Translations under genes and position numbers: made by a program
Origin: a virus
DNA length: 64,000 nt
IMG/VR virus record: IMGVR_UViG_3300028920_000041
Coordinates: 1-64,000 of that record
Reading direction: 5' to 3' (one strand)
Shown: positions 55,740 through 64,000 of the stretch, one piece after another
Numbering within the stretch: the first letter of the stretch is position 1
How the letters are laid out: each line of letters starts with the position of its first letter
Notes under the pieces: model-generated
Told to the model about the DNA's origin: nothing
Databases searched by the model: none
The model's input: the letters and a program-made list of their open reading frames with translations, nothing else

Positions 55740-56085
55740 AGCAATTTACTTCAGAAGCTACACGTTCGAAACACTGACAGAAAAGACAAGCGGGCCAGCA
55801 CAGTTTGTAGGGGTTCAAGGTGTTGTGTTCTACTGCAAGTCAACACAAGCTGGCATTCTACATATAGACATCAAAGTAGGATCTAATTGGGAAGAGCTTA
55901 CCGAGGAAACAGTCAGAGAAAACAAACTGCATGTATTGGATGTAGGATTCTATATCCCAGAGGCAAGAGTGAGGTTTGAACCAAAGGTAATCAACGCAGT
56001 GTTCTCAGCGTCTGCTTTTGGTTATCCATCTGTTTATGTCCGTGAGGACTTGAGTATCTTTGATACAGAAAGAGATCAGTTCTAG
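55720..56085 (+). CDS. virion structural protein candidate
   Basis: A 121-residue beta-rich protein (FVGVQGVVFYCKSTQAGILHIDIKVGSNWEEL) that resembles small sandwich-type appendage proteins. It overlaps both neighbours slightly. Its role in the virion is assumed from the surrounding block. Confidence 0.65.
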   Translation: MAVPINKAIYFRSYTFETLTEKTSGPAQFVGVQGVVFYCKSTQAGILHIDIKVGSNWEELTEETVRENKLHVLDVGFYIPEARVRFEPKVINAVFSASAFGYPSVYVREDLSIFDTERDQF

Positions 56086-56288
56086 TGGCAGGTGGGGCTA
56101 CAGTACACAAGCTTGGCAAGCGTCCTCTACACAATCCCGAGGAAGGACCAAACCCGGAGCTTGTGTTAACGTGGTCCGGAGATGAATTGATCTATATTGA
56201 TAAGACTATCGGTGAAATAAAGTATCGTAAGACGTTAACATGGACTGCTGGTAACTTAACTTCTATAAGCGAATGGGTTGAGCAGTGA
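56085..56288 (+). CDS. small structural-type protein
   Basis: A 67-residue protein from GTG 56085 (TAGTG overlap). LTWSGDELIYIDKTIGEIKYRKTLTWTAGNLTSIS is a duplicated beta hairpin with repeated LTW, common in tail proteins of marine phages. Confidence 0.65.
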   Translation: MAGGATVHKLGKRPLHNPEEGPNPELVLTWSGDELIYIDKTIGEIKYRKTLTWTAGNLTSISEWVEQ

Positions 56289-56289
56289 T

Positions 56290-56634
56290 ATGGCAAAGCA
56301 TACCCATTTTGTACTGGACTTTGAAGAAGGGGAAATAATAGGGCTTGCTTTACCTGTTGAAGCCAATGGAAGCTCTTCGGCAGGGAATGAAGTAACAGCA
56401 GTTCTTTCTGGATCAATCGACGGGTCAAACAGAGTGTTCGCTTTCCCTGTACCTGTGGTTTATGAAGGTGATGGTGGTGTTCAACCAAAGGTTTACCATG
56501 GGCCAAGAAGGCTGACTCCAGATCATATTGTCATATACGAGTCAAGTCCTGGTAGCTCTGGTTATGATAGGGTGCGGCTAAAGTGGTTCGCACCTAGAAG
56601 AAACAGCATCATTGCAGACTTCGTAGCCGCATAG
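56290..56634 (+). CDS. structural-type protein
   Basis: A 114-residue protein from ATG 56290. SIDGSNRVFAFPVPVVYEGDGG then RRLTPDHIVIYESS then RVRLKWFAPRRNSIIADFVA is the pattern of a beta-sandwich appendage protein (SxDGxNxxFxxP...), seen in several phage baseplate proteins. Confidence 0.65.
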   Translation: MAKHTHFVLDFEEGEIIGLALPVEANGSSSAGNEVTAVLSGSIDGSNRVFAFPVPVVYEGDGGVQPKVYHGPRRLTPDHIVIYESSPGSSGYDRVRLKWFAPRRNSIIADFVAA

Positions 56635-56646
56635 GAGGAAAGCCTC

Positions 56647-58599
56647 ATGTCTGGAATTCTTGATAACCTTATTGACCCTTTCAAAGACATCGGCGGTATT
56701 GATACCGCAGATCAGGCAAAGACCCTTGCCGATGAAAATTCCGGTATTGGTGATAGCGTCCAAACAGGGACAGGTGACTCCCTTACAGCGCCGGTATCCA
56801 ATGAGCAGACTTTAACGGATTCAGGCGCAACCTTTGTTGCTGCAGACATTGGCCGGTTTATTGTCATCAGTGGTGCGACCAATGGTGGCAATAACGGAAC
56901 CTTTCTTGTTACCGAGTTTGTTGATGTAAATAACATTAAGATCTTGAATTCCTCTGGTGTTGTAGAAACCAGTTCGTTTAGCTGGGACATCAGAGAGCCT
57001 TATATGATCGGTGACGATATCAACTTTGCTCGTACCGATAGAAAACTCATCAAAGGCACTACCAACTACTATGATGCTGTTCCGACTTATGAGCGGCCTA
57101 CAGCTATCGGTACTGACGTTGATGCAAACCTGACAAACTTAGCAGGTAAGACAGCGGATGCTTTGACCACTGTCAGGAATGTTAAGCAGGAAGGTATCAA
57201 GCTTCGTCCATCGATTACCGATGGTGATGCAACGCTAGCTATTGGTGATGAGACTTTCACCACAACGAACTATCACTTTACTTCAGACGATCTGAATTCG
57301 TTTATCACAATCAGTGGGTCAACGGATGCAGACGGTACTTACCGTATTAAGACAGTAACAAGTGGTAACACACTTGAACTTGATGGACTCAATAGCGCCA
57401 CAGCAGAGGGAACCATTACATGGGTCCTGGAAGCAGATTTGAAGGGCGTTCTTTCTTCCAGGAAGTATGCAGACGCTGCCAATAGGATCGGTCTTCCTAT
57501 TGCTGATAGCGGCGAGTATGACGAAACAAACTATGATGCTACTTACACCATGGTTGCCAATGGTGTTTCCGGTGGTGGGTCACCCCAAGAGGAAGATGGG
57601 GATGGGATTTATGGTCGTATGTTTGGTGATGAAAAAGATCCAAACAACACGACTTCAAATGAGGATACCAGGTTCTTTGTCCAGCTTGTTACCGGAGACA
57701 ATGACGGGACAGCCGTAGACAGCTCGTTAGAGGCTATCTCTGGTAGATCTGGTGCTGCAGCGTCGTTAGCGGGTAGCAATACCAATGTCTCTGGCCTTTC
57801 AGGCATGGTAACTGAGGACATTGGTCGATACATCTCCATTTGGAACCTTGCAGCCGATGAAGCAGGTCACTATCTCATTACTGCTGTGGTTTCTGCTACG
57901 GAAGTTACAGTAAGCCGTGGTTCTAGCTTCACAGCAGATGCTTCCGGAGCTATCAACTGGCAGGTTTCTAGGCATCCCGATACTTGGGATTTCTATAACG
58001 GTGATAGGTACCGCAACGATCAACTTGATGAAGCGTGGGCAAGAACGCTTTTGGTTGGTGGTCTGGTTTCTGGTAGCGAAGTCACCGGCGCTATTGATGA
58101 CTTGAGAGAGTTTGTTGGTGCTGCTGCTGGTGACACGACGCCAGGACTTACCAACACAGGTAACTACTACACGTTTTCAGATCTTGCTAATCCTGCAGAT
58201 ACGAGCCTTGAAGAAGCTGTCAACGTTATCAACCAAGAGATTGGGTCTAGAGACTACTCTGCAGGTGCTATTGCCAATGTTTCAGGCCTTGCAGACGGAC
58301 AGGACATCACAGCCAGTATTGAGGCTATCGCGCTGGCTATCGGTGCTTCGTCTGTAACCAGAACCATTGAAAGGCTTGCTGCTGCTATCCCCAAAAACAC
58401 AGCTTATACTATCCCGGTAACGTACACACTTGATGGGACAGGCAACGGTCGGAACCTTTGGGTTTTTGTCAGAGGGGTTCTGCAAGATCCTGGCACCAAA
58501 GCTGCTGGAGACAACTACGCTGAAACGTCTACTACACAGCTTACGTTCTATAAGCTTGTTTCAAGTGGAGACCACATCAACTACTTCTTACTCCAGTAA
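56647..58599 (+). CDS. large structural protein with three beta modules
   Basis: A 650-residue protein starting after TAGGAGG. Three repeats follow the plan D(I/L)xxFIxIxG, glycine-rich turn, Y/FxIxxV, then a strand ending in INW or similar: near residues 65-110, 218-255 and 395-435. The C-terminus (YTIPVTYTLDGTGNGRNLWVFVRGVLQDPG) is a second beta type. It is likely a tail fibre, baseplate or capsid decoration protein with repeated host-contact modules. Confidence 0.72.
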   Translation: MSGILDNLIDPFKDIGGIDTADQAKTLADENSGIGDSVQTGTGDSLTAPVSNEQTLTDSGATFVAADIGRFIVISGATNGGNNGTFLVTEFVDVNNIKILNSSGVVETSSFSWDIREPYMIGDDINFARTDRKLIKGTTNYYDAVPTYERPTAIGTDVDANLTNLAGKTADALTTVRNVKQEGIKLRPSITDGDATLAIGDETFTTTNYHFTSDDLNSFITISGSTDADGTYRIKTVTSGNTLELDGLNSATAEGTITWVLEADLKGVLSSRKYADAANRIGLPIADSGEYDETNYDATYTMVANGVSGGGSPQEEDGDGIYGRMFGDEKDPNNTTSNEDTRFFVQLVTGDNDGTAVDSSLEAISGRSGAAASLAGSNTNVSGLSGMVTEDIGRYISIWNLAADEAGHYLITAVVSATEVTVSRGSSFTADASGAINWQVSRHPDTWDFYNGDRYRNDQLDEAWARTLLVGGLVSGSEVTGAIDDLREFVGAAAGDTTPGLTNTGNYYTFSDLANPADTSLEEAVNVINQEIGSRDYSAGAIANVSGLADGQDITASIEAIALAIGASSVTRTIERLAAAIPKNTAYTIPVTYTLDGTGNGRNLWVFVRGVLQDPGTKAAGDNYAETSTTQLTFYKLVSSGDHINYFLLQ

Positions 58600-58607
58600 T
58601 CAGTAAC

Positions 58608-58829
58608 ATGCTAAAAGCCAACCTCACCCTTAATCATTTGCTGGAAGATCACGAACTATATCCTCGCAACGGTTTGTGTAAGTCTGGTCATAAGGTTGAG
58701 GGTGAGGTTAGGTTCTTTTATATCTCTGGTGAAACCCTACCAAGCCATAGGTGGGGTGCTTACTGTGAAGGTTGTGTCAAAGCAGCGTTTGACTTGAACC
58801 ATGCAAGGAAGACTAATGTCAACAGATGA
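58608..58829 (+). CDS. small zinc-binding-like protein
   Basis: A 73-residue protein with CKSGH and CEGC pairs (residues about 24 and 55) that may bind zinc, plus a C-terminal helix. There is no known family. Its end overlaps the next gene by 14 bases. Confidence 0.6.
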   Translation: MLKANLTLNHLLEDHELYPRNGLCKSGHKVEGEVRFFYISGETLPSHRWGAYCEGCVKAAFDLNHARKTNVNR

Positions 58830-59352
58830 AGTGTCAACAGCTCAAAAGAGGCATGGTACGCTAAGAGAAAACATCGCTAGGCTTAGAGTAGAGCTTCGTT
58901 CTTTGCTCGAAATGGGTGCTGGTATAGGGGACTTTGAAGTTATCTTGTTTCGGTTGTTGAAAGAGTTTGAGACGAGTAGGATAAGAGCAGAAGCAGCACA
59001 TAGAGATCTAGAGAAGAAACTAGCTTATGTGGAAGCAGATATTCGCGCTGCATCGGCTTACAGTGAATCTTTGATTACACTTGTCGAAGGCTATCGCAGC
59101 GAAGCCAAACAAAAGCAAGAAAAAGTGGAGTATAAGCTTACAGAAGATGTTATTCAGAATGTTTGTGCTTGTGGTTGTACGGACGAAGAGGACGAAAAAG
59201 AGTGTAAATGTTCTTGTCATCAAGGGACTCCTTGTGATGTTCCATGGTGTGTACCTTGCAGGGAGATAGAAGGTGTGAAGCCAACACCACATCCACATGC
59301 TAGAAACAAAACTACGCCACTCCATGGATCTGCCCGGCCCGGAACACAGTAA
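58816..59352 (+). CDS. coiled-coil protein with cysteine-rich end
   Basis: A 178-residue protein; ATG 58816 follows AAGGAAG and is preferred to ATG 58801. Residues 10-110 are a charged coiled coil. The C-terminal part has about ten cysteines and histidines (CACGCTDEEDEKECKCSCH...CVPC), a probable metal-binding domain. It stands between structural genes; the role is unknown. Confidence 0.6.
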   Translation: MSTDEVSTAQKRHGTLRENIARLRVELRSLLEMGAGIGDFEVILFRLLKEFETSRIRAEAAHRDLEKKLAYVEADIRAASAYSESLITLVEGYRSEAKQKQEKVEYKLTEDVIQNVCACGCTDEEDEKECKCSCHQGTPCDVPWCVPCREIEGVKPTPHPHARNKTTPLHGSARPGTQ

Positions 59353-60077
59353 TGACAGGTCTTCGTAAAGCAGACTTTGTTGATGTTGAGATTGTGGACC
59401 AAGAAGAGCTTGGTTCTGATGGCTCTTTGTCCATATTCACCGGAGCTACTGTTACTTCGTGTACGTCTTCAACAAAGAGGGTTGTCTGTTCAGGAACCCT
59501 CTTCATAAACGGTGATACAGATGAAACACTGGAGCCAAAAGACGTTGTCACAATAGCAGGATCTACAGCCGCAGATGGAACGTACACAGTAGACTCTATT
59601 GTCAGTGATACTGAATTTGATGTAGTTGAAGCTATATCAGACTCTACAGGCGGAACGCTAAGCGCGGTTCACCCTCCAGGAGCTAGGAAAGTAGGATTTG
59701 ATTCAACAGGCCTTACACATACAACAGCAGACAATTTACAAGATGCAATAGAAGATCTAGACGGGGCAATTTCTGATGGGGGTATAACAGAAGCCCAACA
59801 CGAAGCTCTTGATACCCTAACCCATGATCTGACAGAGAGCCACACGGTTACTATTACTAAAGCGTCTGGTAAGGTATCTCAAGTACTAGCTGAAGTCACT
59901 CCAGGCGGTACGGATATTAGGAAGGTAGATATACTGACTAGAACGGGCGGTAAAGTGAATACTCTTCGAGTCACACAGTATGCAGCAAATGGAACGACTA
60001 TAGAAAGACAACTTGATTTAACTCTCAATCGAACGGACGGTAAAGTAACGTCTATCACCGTAGTAAGGACTGTGTGA
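59352..60077 (+). CDS. structural protein sharing the beta module
   Basis: A 241-residue protein that overlaps the previous stop (TAATG). DVVTIAGSTAADGTYTVDSIVSDTEFDVVEAISDSTGGT repeats the module of the 56647 protein. The C-terminal third has three copies of a (S/T)xGKV strand unit (SGKVSQVLAEV, GGKVNTLRVTQ, DGKVTSITVV), typical of phage fibre and appendage proteins. Confidence 0.7.
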   Translation: MTGLRKADFVDVEIVDQEELGSDGSLSIFTGATVTSCTSSTKRVVCSGTLFINGDTDETLEPKDVVTIAGSTAADGTYTVDSIVSDTEFDVVEAISDSTGGTLSAVHPPGARKVGFDSTGLTHTTADNLQDAIEDLDGAISDGGITEAQHEALDTLTHDLTESHTVTITKASGKVSQVLAEVTPGGTDIRKVDILTRTGGKVNTLRVTQYAANGTTIERQLDLTLNRTDGKVTSITVVRTV

Positions 60078-60078
60078 T

Positions 60079-60708
60079 ATGTTCTTTATTGTCGAAGTAG
60101 ACAATGACGGGTTCCAGATACTGGACGTAAACGGCAACCCAATCATCTCTAAAGATAGGGGTGACGGAGATAGGTTAGGCGTTGATGCTACTATTGCTCC
60201 AGGCCAATCAATCAGTTTAGAGCCTGTCTCATCTAACGTAAGCCAGTCCTTTAGGGAATACTGTGAGAATGGTGGTTCTGAAGATCTAAGGGTTGATGGG
60301 AGTAGCTCTGCTGTTGATTTTGTGGTTAATGCTGACGCTACCGATGATATTCGTATAAGTGAAATTCGTTTTTTGTTAACTATAACCAATTTCAGAGAGA
60401 ATGGATCTATGTTTGGACAAGATCCAGAGCTTACCAATGGTATCCTCTTGTCTATTAGGTCGAATAGCATTGATAAAGACTTAATCAATATTACGCTATC
60501 GGAGCATTTTAGAGAGTTATTTAGTCATTCAGGAACAACGGTAGATCGTAGCGGCAATAATGATGTGGTTAGTGCTGGTATTTATTTTGGTGGTGCTGTT
60601 TCTCTTGTCGGAGGGAGCAGTGATTATGTCAGAGTTAGAGTTAGAGATGATCTGACTGATAATGAGTATAAGTATTTTACATGCACAGTCACAGGAATCA
60701 AAGGTTAG
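60079..60708 (+). CDS. structural protein of a local paralogous family
   Basis: A 209-residue protein. DLRVDGSSSAVDFVVNADATDDIRISEIRFLL, then ELTNGILLSI, then YVRVRVRDDLTDNEYKYFTCTVTG forms a beta domain repeated in the next gene and, more distantly, at the C-terminus of the 62336 gene. It is likely an appendage or neck protein. The start is one base behind the previous stop. Confidence 0.7.
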   Translation: MFFIVEVDNDGFQILDVNGNPIISKDRGDGDRLGVDATIAPGQSISLEPVSSNVSQSFREYCENGGSEDLRVDGSSSAVDFVVNADATDDIRISEIRFLLTITNFRENGSMFGQDPELTNGILLSIRSNSIDKDLINITLSEHFRELFSHSGTTVDRSGNNDVVSAGIYFGGAVSLVGGSSDYVRVRVRDDLTDNEYKYFTCTVTGIKG

Positions 60709-60711
60709 ACT

Positions 60712-61950
60712 ATGCCGGTCACTACTGAAGAGTCTAAGGGCTTAAATGCTTCTGACGAAGAGACTCCTTTACGGATAGATGTTAACAACCGTTTGTTGGT
60801 TTCTACACAAGATGAACTTCATCCTGGTTTTCTTGCTGTAAAGACAACTGCTGCAGCTTTACCCGCTTGCATTACTTCTACAGGGACAGCGCCTTTTGCT
60901 ATTGGTGGCGAGACGCTCAATATCAAGGTCAACGGGGTGGCGCAGTCCGTAACGTTTTCGACGACGCCTGCCACGGCCGGAACGTCAACATCTGACTACG
61001 ACCCAGCCACCTCGAATGCGTCGAAGAACAAGTTCAAGATCAGCATTGATGGTGGGGCTTCTACAGAAATTGAAATTAGTAAGAGTCTGACAAGTGGTGT
61101 GGCTATAGCCGCTGATATTGAGGATGAAATTCAGTCTGAGGTACCTAACGGTGGTAGCGCAACGTGTGACTATGATTCATCTGCTCCGGGTAAATATCGT
61201 GTTACAAGCGGTACCACAGGATCTAGTTCTAGTGTAGTTATTGTTGATTCTGGTAAGAGCAATATGGCTGCTATCTTAAAAATGGGAGTAGTCAATGGAG
61301 GACTTGAGATTGTAGGCACAGATGCTAACTCGTATAGTGTTTATGATGTTGTTGAAGAGCTAAACTCTCAGCTTTCAGATATTAGTGCATATGTTATTGA
61401 TGGTGATGTTGCAATAAAAACACTAGATATAGGGGCTTCTACAACCTTAGAAGTGACCGGAGGGGCAGCCAATACAGATCTAGGATTCACGACAGACGAA
61501 GTAACAGGCTCTGCACCTTCCGGAGCAACAGATTTAGCTGTAGATGGCAGTTCAGTACCTGTGGTTTTTAGAGTACCGCTTCATTCTCAGTACAAGTACG
61601 TTGTTACAAGGATCGTTTATGCTATCCGTGATGCCTCTGCTTCCAACAATACATTTGGAGGACTCGCAGAGCTAACAAATGGAGTCAAGGTGGAGGTTGA
61701 AAACTACAGTGAGCCATTACACGAATGGTTTATCGTTAAGACGAATTCAGAGTTACTCTCTCGGGCTGGTAGAGGTCAGCTCATAATCAGTGCATACGCT
61801 ACAGACGATCTTGTGTATGCTGATTTTGTTCTGAGCCCCGGTATTGTTTTAAGACCCGGAAGCTCTGACACTGTGCAGTTTACAGTTCAAGATGATCTGT
61901 CCGGTCTTACAGCGTTCGATATATTGGCAGAAGGATACTTGTATACATGA
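60712..61950 (+). CDS. large structural protein, same family with inserted modules
   Basis: A 412-residue protein whose C-terminal 140 residues match the 60079 protein (DLAVDGSSVPVVFRV, ELTNGVKVEVEN, DDLSGLTAFDILAEGYL). The first 250 residues include a module rich in Thr/Ala/Ser (TLNIKVNGVAQSVTFS ... GVAIAADIEDEI) that resembles flagellin-insertion or fibre domains and is locally GC-rich (about 60890-61040), so it is a mosaic. Confidence 0.7.
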   Translation: MPVTTEESKGLNASDEETPLRIDVNNRLLVSTQDELHPGFLAVKTTAAALPACITSTGTAPFAIGGETLNIKVNGVAQSVTFSTTPATAGTSTSDYDPATSNASKNKFKISIDGGASTEIEISKSLTSGVAIAADIEDEIQSEVPNGGSATCDYDSSAPGKYRVTSGTTGSSSSVVIVDSGKSNMAAILKMGVVNGGLEIVGTDANSYSVYDVVEELNSQLSDISAYVIDGDVAIKTLDIGASTTLEVTGGAANTDLGFTTDEVTGSAPSGATDLAVDGSSVPVVFRVPLHSQYKYVVTRIVYAIRDASASNNTFGGLAELTNGVKVEVENYSEPLHEWFIVKTNSELLSRAGRGQLIISAYATDDLVYADFVLSPGIVLRPGSSDTVQFTVQDDLSGLTAFDILAEGYLYT

Positions 61951-62345
61951 GAATTTGTGCTGAATGTGCAGCTTGTTGTCGGTCCCTTATAGTTGAAGAA
62001 CTTTCTAAGCCAACTAATACGAAGTGTAGGTTCCAAGACATTGGATGTTTGGTTTACCACAATAGGCCTAAGTCTTGTAGAGGCTTCGATTGTGCTTGGA
62101 AGATTAATATGATCGGGTTTGAGTCAGAGAGCATGAGACCTGATAGGTGTGGTATTGTAGCAACTCCTTGCTCTACAGATCATGGTACTGGGTTAGCTCT
62201 TTTCGAAGTATGGTTAGATGCTGCTATAGACAGTCGTATACAAGACATCATCATAAAGTACAACAAAAGATATCCTATCATGATAGTTCCTCCAAGTGGC
62301 AATAAAGGTAACCTCTTCGATATACATGGTGCACTATGCGAGTAG
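61947..62345 (+). CDS. YkgJ-like CxxCxxCC metal-chelating protein, second copy
   Basis: A 132-residue protein with CAECAACC at the start, CRFQDIGCLVY, and CRGFDCAW further on, like the 37301 protein but longer. It overlaps both neighbours by a few bases inside the structural block. Why a presumed metal-chelating protein is here is not clear; it may modify or protect a virion protein. Confidence 0.72.
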   Translation: MRICAECAACCRSLIVEELSKPTNTKCRFQDIGCLVYHNRPKSCRGFDCAWKINMIGFESESMRPDRCGIVATPCSTDHGTGLALFEVWLDAAIDSRIQDIIIKYNKRYPIMIVPPSGNKGNLFDIHGALCE

Positions 62346-63355
62346 TAGAGCTTCCAGCAATACGATCTATAGATGGTGTTCCTGTTTCTGCAAAGAGGAT
62401 TCTTAAACCGGGTCAAGTATCTTTTAAGAGACATGACAACAATACAGAGCAGATGAATGTTAATGGAGAGTCTTCTGGTACGGCTCTTGTTGTTTGGAAT
62501 GGAACCGGAGTAGGCGATACGGGAGGAGATTGGTCTGTATCAGGAGTAGGTTCTGAAACTTCAGGATCTATGTATTCAGGTACAAATGGATGGGATACCG
62601 GAGTCACGTCTTCTGGCAACAATACAACGCTTGACAATGGGTCTATGATTGATGTTGATGGCACCTATGATGAATTGAAGTTTTGGTTACAGCCGAAAGC
62701 GTATCCTGCAGGATCTAGGTTAAGAGTTGTGTGGTTGGATTCTAGCAATACAGCTATCGGACGCAGTATTCTAGTATCTAATTACACTGAAGACATGGAT
62801 CTAGACACTTGGCAACAGATAGCTATACCTATCAGTGATTTCAACTTGACGGGAAATGTTCAGAAGCTTCGTTTTATGTACATGAATGCCAGTGGACAGC
62901 AGTACTATCTAGATGACATAGATCTAGTCCATTCAGGTGGTGGAGGCCCTTATAGATTTCAAGTTGAGGCACCGGACGCTAACACTAGATACCATCTTTC
63001 TATGCTCGTGTTGATGATAGCAGGGCCGGGGTCTTCGTGGAGTCCGTCCACATTTGCAAACATATCTGCGCTTTCAAAAGGGCTATTGTTAAGGCAAAGA
63101 AGAAAGTCAGATGGTGAGATCTTGTGGAAGAGAAACAGTAAAGACAACCTAGCTCTGTTTGGTAGGTACCATCCTCAAGATGATATCACTTACTCAGATG
63201 GTACACTTCAGTTAGGTTTTATGATGAAACCAGGTAGGGCAGATGTTCTTATTACATATGATGAGATACTAGAGTTTGTTGTCAGAGATGATCTAAGTAG
63301 CATAACAGAGGCAAGAGCTTATGCAGAATTTGGTATAGAAGAGGCTTCATCATGA
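62336..63355 (+). CDS. structural protein with carbohydrate-binding-like domain
   Basis: A 339-residue protein. Residues 45-200 (YDELKFWLQPKAYPAGSRLRVVWLDSS ... WQQIAIPISDF ... KLRFMYMNASGQQYYLDDIDLV) resemble a beta-sandwich carbohydrate-binding module of the CBM type. The C-terminal 120 residues are a distant copy of the 60079 family domain (LEFVVRDDLSSITEARAYAEFG). It could be a receptor-binding or adhesion appendage. Confidence 0.68.
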   Translation: MRVVELPAIRSIDGVPVSAKRILKPGQVSFKRHDNNTEQMNVNGESSGTALVVWNGTGVGDTGGDWSVSGVGSETSGSMYSGTNGWDTGVTSSGNNTTLDNGSMIDVDGTYDELKFWLQPKAYPAGSRLRVVWLDSSNTAIGRSILVSNYTEDMDLDTWQQIAIPISDFNLTGNVQKLRFMYMNASGQQYYLDDIDLVHSGGGGPYRFQVEAPDANTRYHLSMLVLMIAGPGSSWSPSTFANISALSKGLLLRQRRKSDGEILWKRNSKDNLALFGRYHPQDDITYSDGTLQLGFMMKPGRADVLITYDEILEFVVRDDLSSITEARAYAEFGIEEASS

Positions 63356-64000
63356 GTGTTAATCTGAAGAGACCCTTAGAGACATCAGACCGTAAGCAGT
63401 ACATTAGATCTTCAGCGTACACTCTTGGTACACGTCTTTACATAGCCGGGTGTGGAGATCACAGAACCAATGGTACAGGTAAGGGGTCTCGGTTTGAAAA
63501 GGAACACAGTTCGTCAGGACTTTCTTCTTGGTATCCTTTTCAATTTAACGATTGGGTGGAATTAGGTGGCGGTGGGATGTGGTATAAGAATGCTGTTTAC
63601 GGTGACTATGTCACATTCAGAATGTACGCACCAGCTACAGAGATAGTTGAAAACGCGGGTAACGGAAACTGTAATGTGCACGCTTCTGGGATCTTAATCC
63701 CTGCTAGTGATGATGGCTCACATGATGTGGACTTGACAACAGCGGACAAAGCGATTCCTTTGATTACATCCGGTGGATTCTGGGACTGGAGCTATCCGGA
63801 TACAGGCCTAGGATCTTGTACTCCAGCACCTTCAGGGACTGGTAACTGCAATTTGGTGCCTGCCGAGGTTGCTATACACACCTACGTTGCCGATGTTGGG
63901 ATCTTAGGTGATGGTTACTTGAATGTCACTTTCCCTGGAGTAGACCCAACACGGTTTTTACCGCATTGGAAGATGGCTTGTAGGATCTATAATACAGATG
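63352..64000 (+). CDS. structural protein, truncated by window end
   Basis: An open frame of 216 codons from ATG 63352 (four-base overlap with the previous gene) without a stop before 64000. The sequence is Gly/Ser/Thr/Asn rich with many tryptophans (SGLSSWYPFQFNDWVELGGGGMWYKN), as expected of an appendage protein. It contains two GNGNC-like spots (GNGNCNVHA, GTGNCNLVPA). The function cannot be told from this part. Confidence 0.7.
   Translation, partial: MSVNLKRPLETSDRKQYIRSSAYTLGTRLYIAGCGDHRTNGTGKGSRFEKEHSSSGLSSWYPFQFNDWVELGGGGMWYKNAVYGDYVTFRMYAPATEIVENAGNGNCNVHASGILIPASDDGSHDVDLTTADKAIPLITSGGFWDWSYPDTGLGSCTPAPSGTGNCNLVPAEVAIHTYVADVGILGDGYLNVTFPGVDPTRFLPHWKMACRIYNTD

Noticed and set aside
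1-64000. CRISPR array, insertion sequence or attachment site
   Set aside because: No regularly spaced repeats, transposase motif or flanking direct repeats of att type were seen; the repeats present are short and tied to gene leaders or the G-poor region.

Overview
This window looks like part of the genome of a large, tailed, probably myovirus-like double-stranded DNA bacteriophage. Almost all genes lie on the + strand and are tightly packed, with stop/start overlaps and Shine-Dalgarno sites. The window encodes a full phage replication and recombination set, a terminase, an endolysin, a tRNA, a long run of small uncharacterised genes, and at the right end a block of repeat-rich virion proteins. 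No ribosomal RNA or bacterial housekeeping operon is present. The host cannot be told from the sequence; the endolysin is a peptidoglycan amidase, so the host is a bacterium.

Layout. (1) 0-12.5 kb, replication and recombination: a sigma-like factor, a GroES-like co-chaperonin, a uracil-DNA-glycosylase/DNA polymerase I fusion, an ssDNA-binding protein candidate, a RecA-like recombinase, a 5'-3' exonuclease, an Mre11-Rad50 (SbcD-SbcC) single-chain fusion and an adenine-methyltransferase-like protein. (2) 12.5-18.85 kb, an accessory island that is visibly GC-richer than its flanks: a minus-strand small membrane protein, an operator-rich leader, then an uncharacterised 335-aa protein, a RavA-like MoxR AAA+ ATPase, a ViaA-like vWA protein, a possible SAP-fold protein, a cysteine-tailed protein, a small beta-rich protein and a ribbon-helix-helix regulator. 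(3) 18.9-30.3 kb: ATP-dependent DNA ligase, a coiled-coil protein, RuvC-like resolvase, a possible second sigma-like factor, a small-terminase candidate, a large terminase interrupted by an intein with an HNH domain, an HU-like protein, an amidase endolysin and helix-turn-helix proteins. (4) 30.3-39.5 kb: about thirty small genes, many with zinc-ribbon cysteines, one odd tRNA and a vWA protein. (5) 39.46-40.1 kb: a G-poor non-coding region with palindromes and iteron-like repeats. (6) 40.1-54.6 kb: proteins that share short leader and tail motifs and carry enzyme-like domains (sulfotransferase, HExxH metalloprotease, ADP-ribosyltransferase-like, J-domain). I infer these are virion-packaged or capsid-associated proteins. 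Two minus-strand genes interrupt this block at 51.0-52.0 kb, one of them very GC-rich. (7) 54.65-64 kb: structural, appendage-type proteins with repeated beta modules, the first followed by a strong terminator; the last gene runs off the window.

The two most interesting systems are the RavA/ViaA-type chaperone island with its own regulatory region, and the set of neighbouring proteins at 42.5-44.5 kb that share almost the same N-terminal leader in front of unrelated domains, next to an ADP-ribosyltransferase-like protein. The second arrangement recalls injected internal proteins such as T4 Alt.
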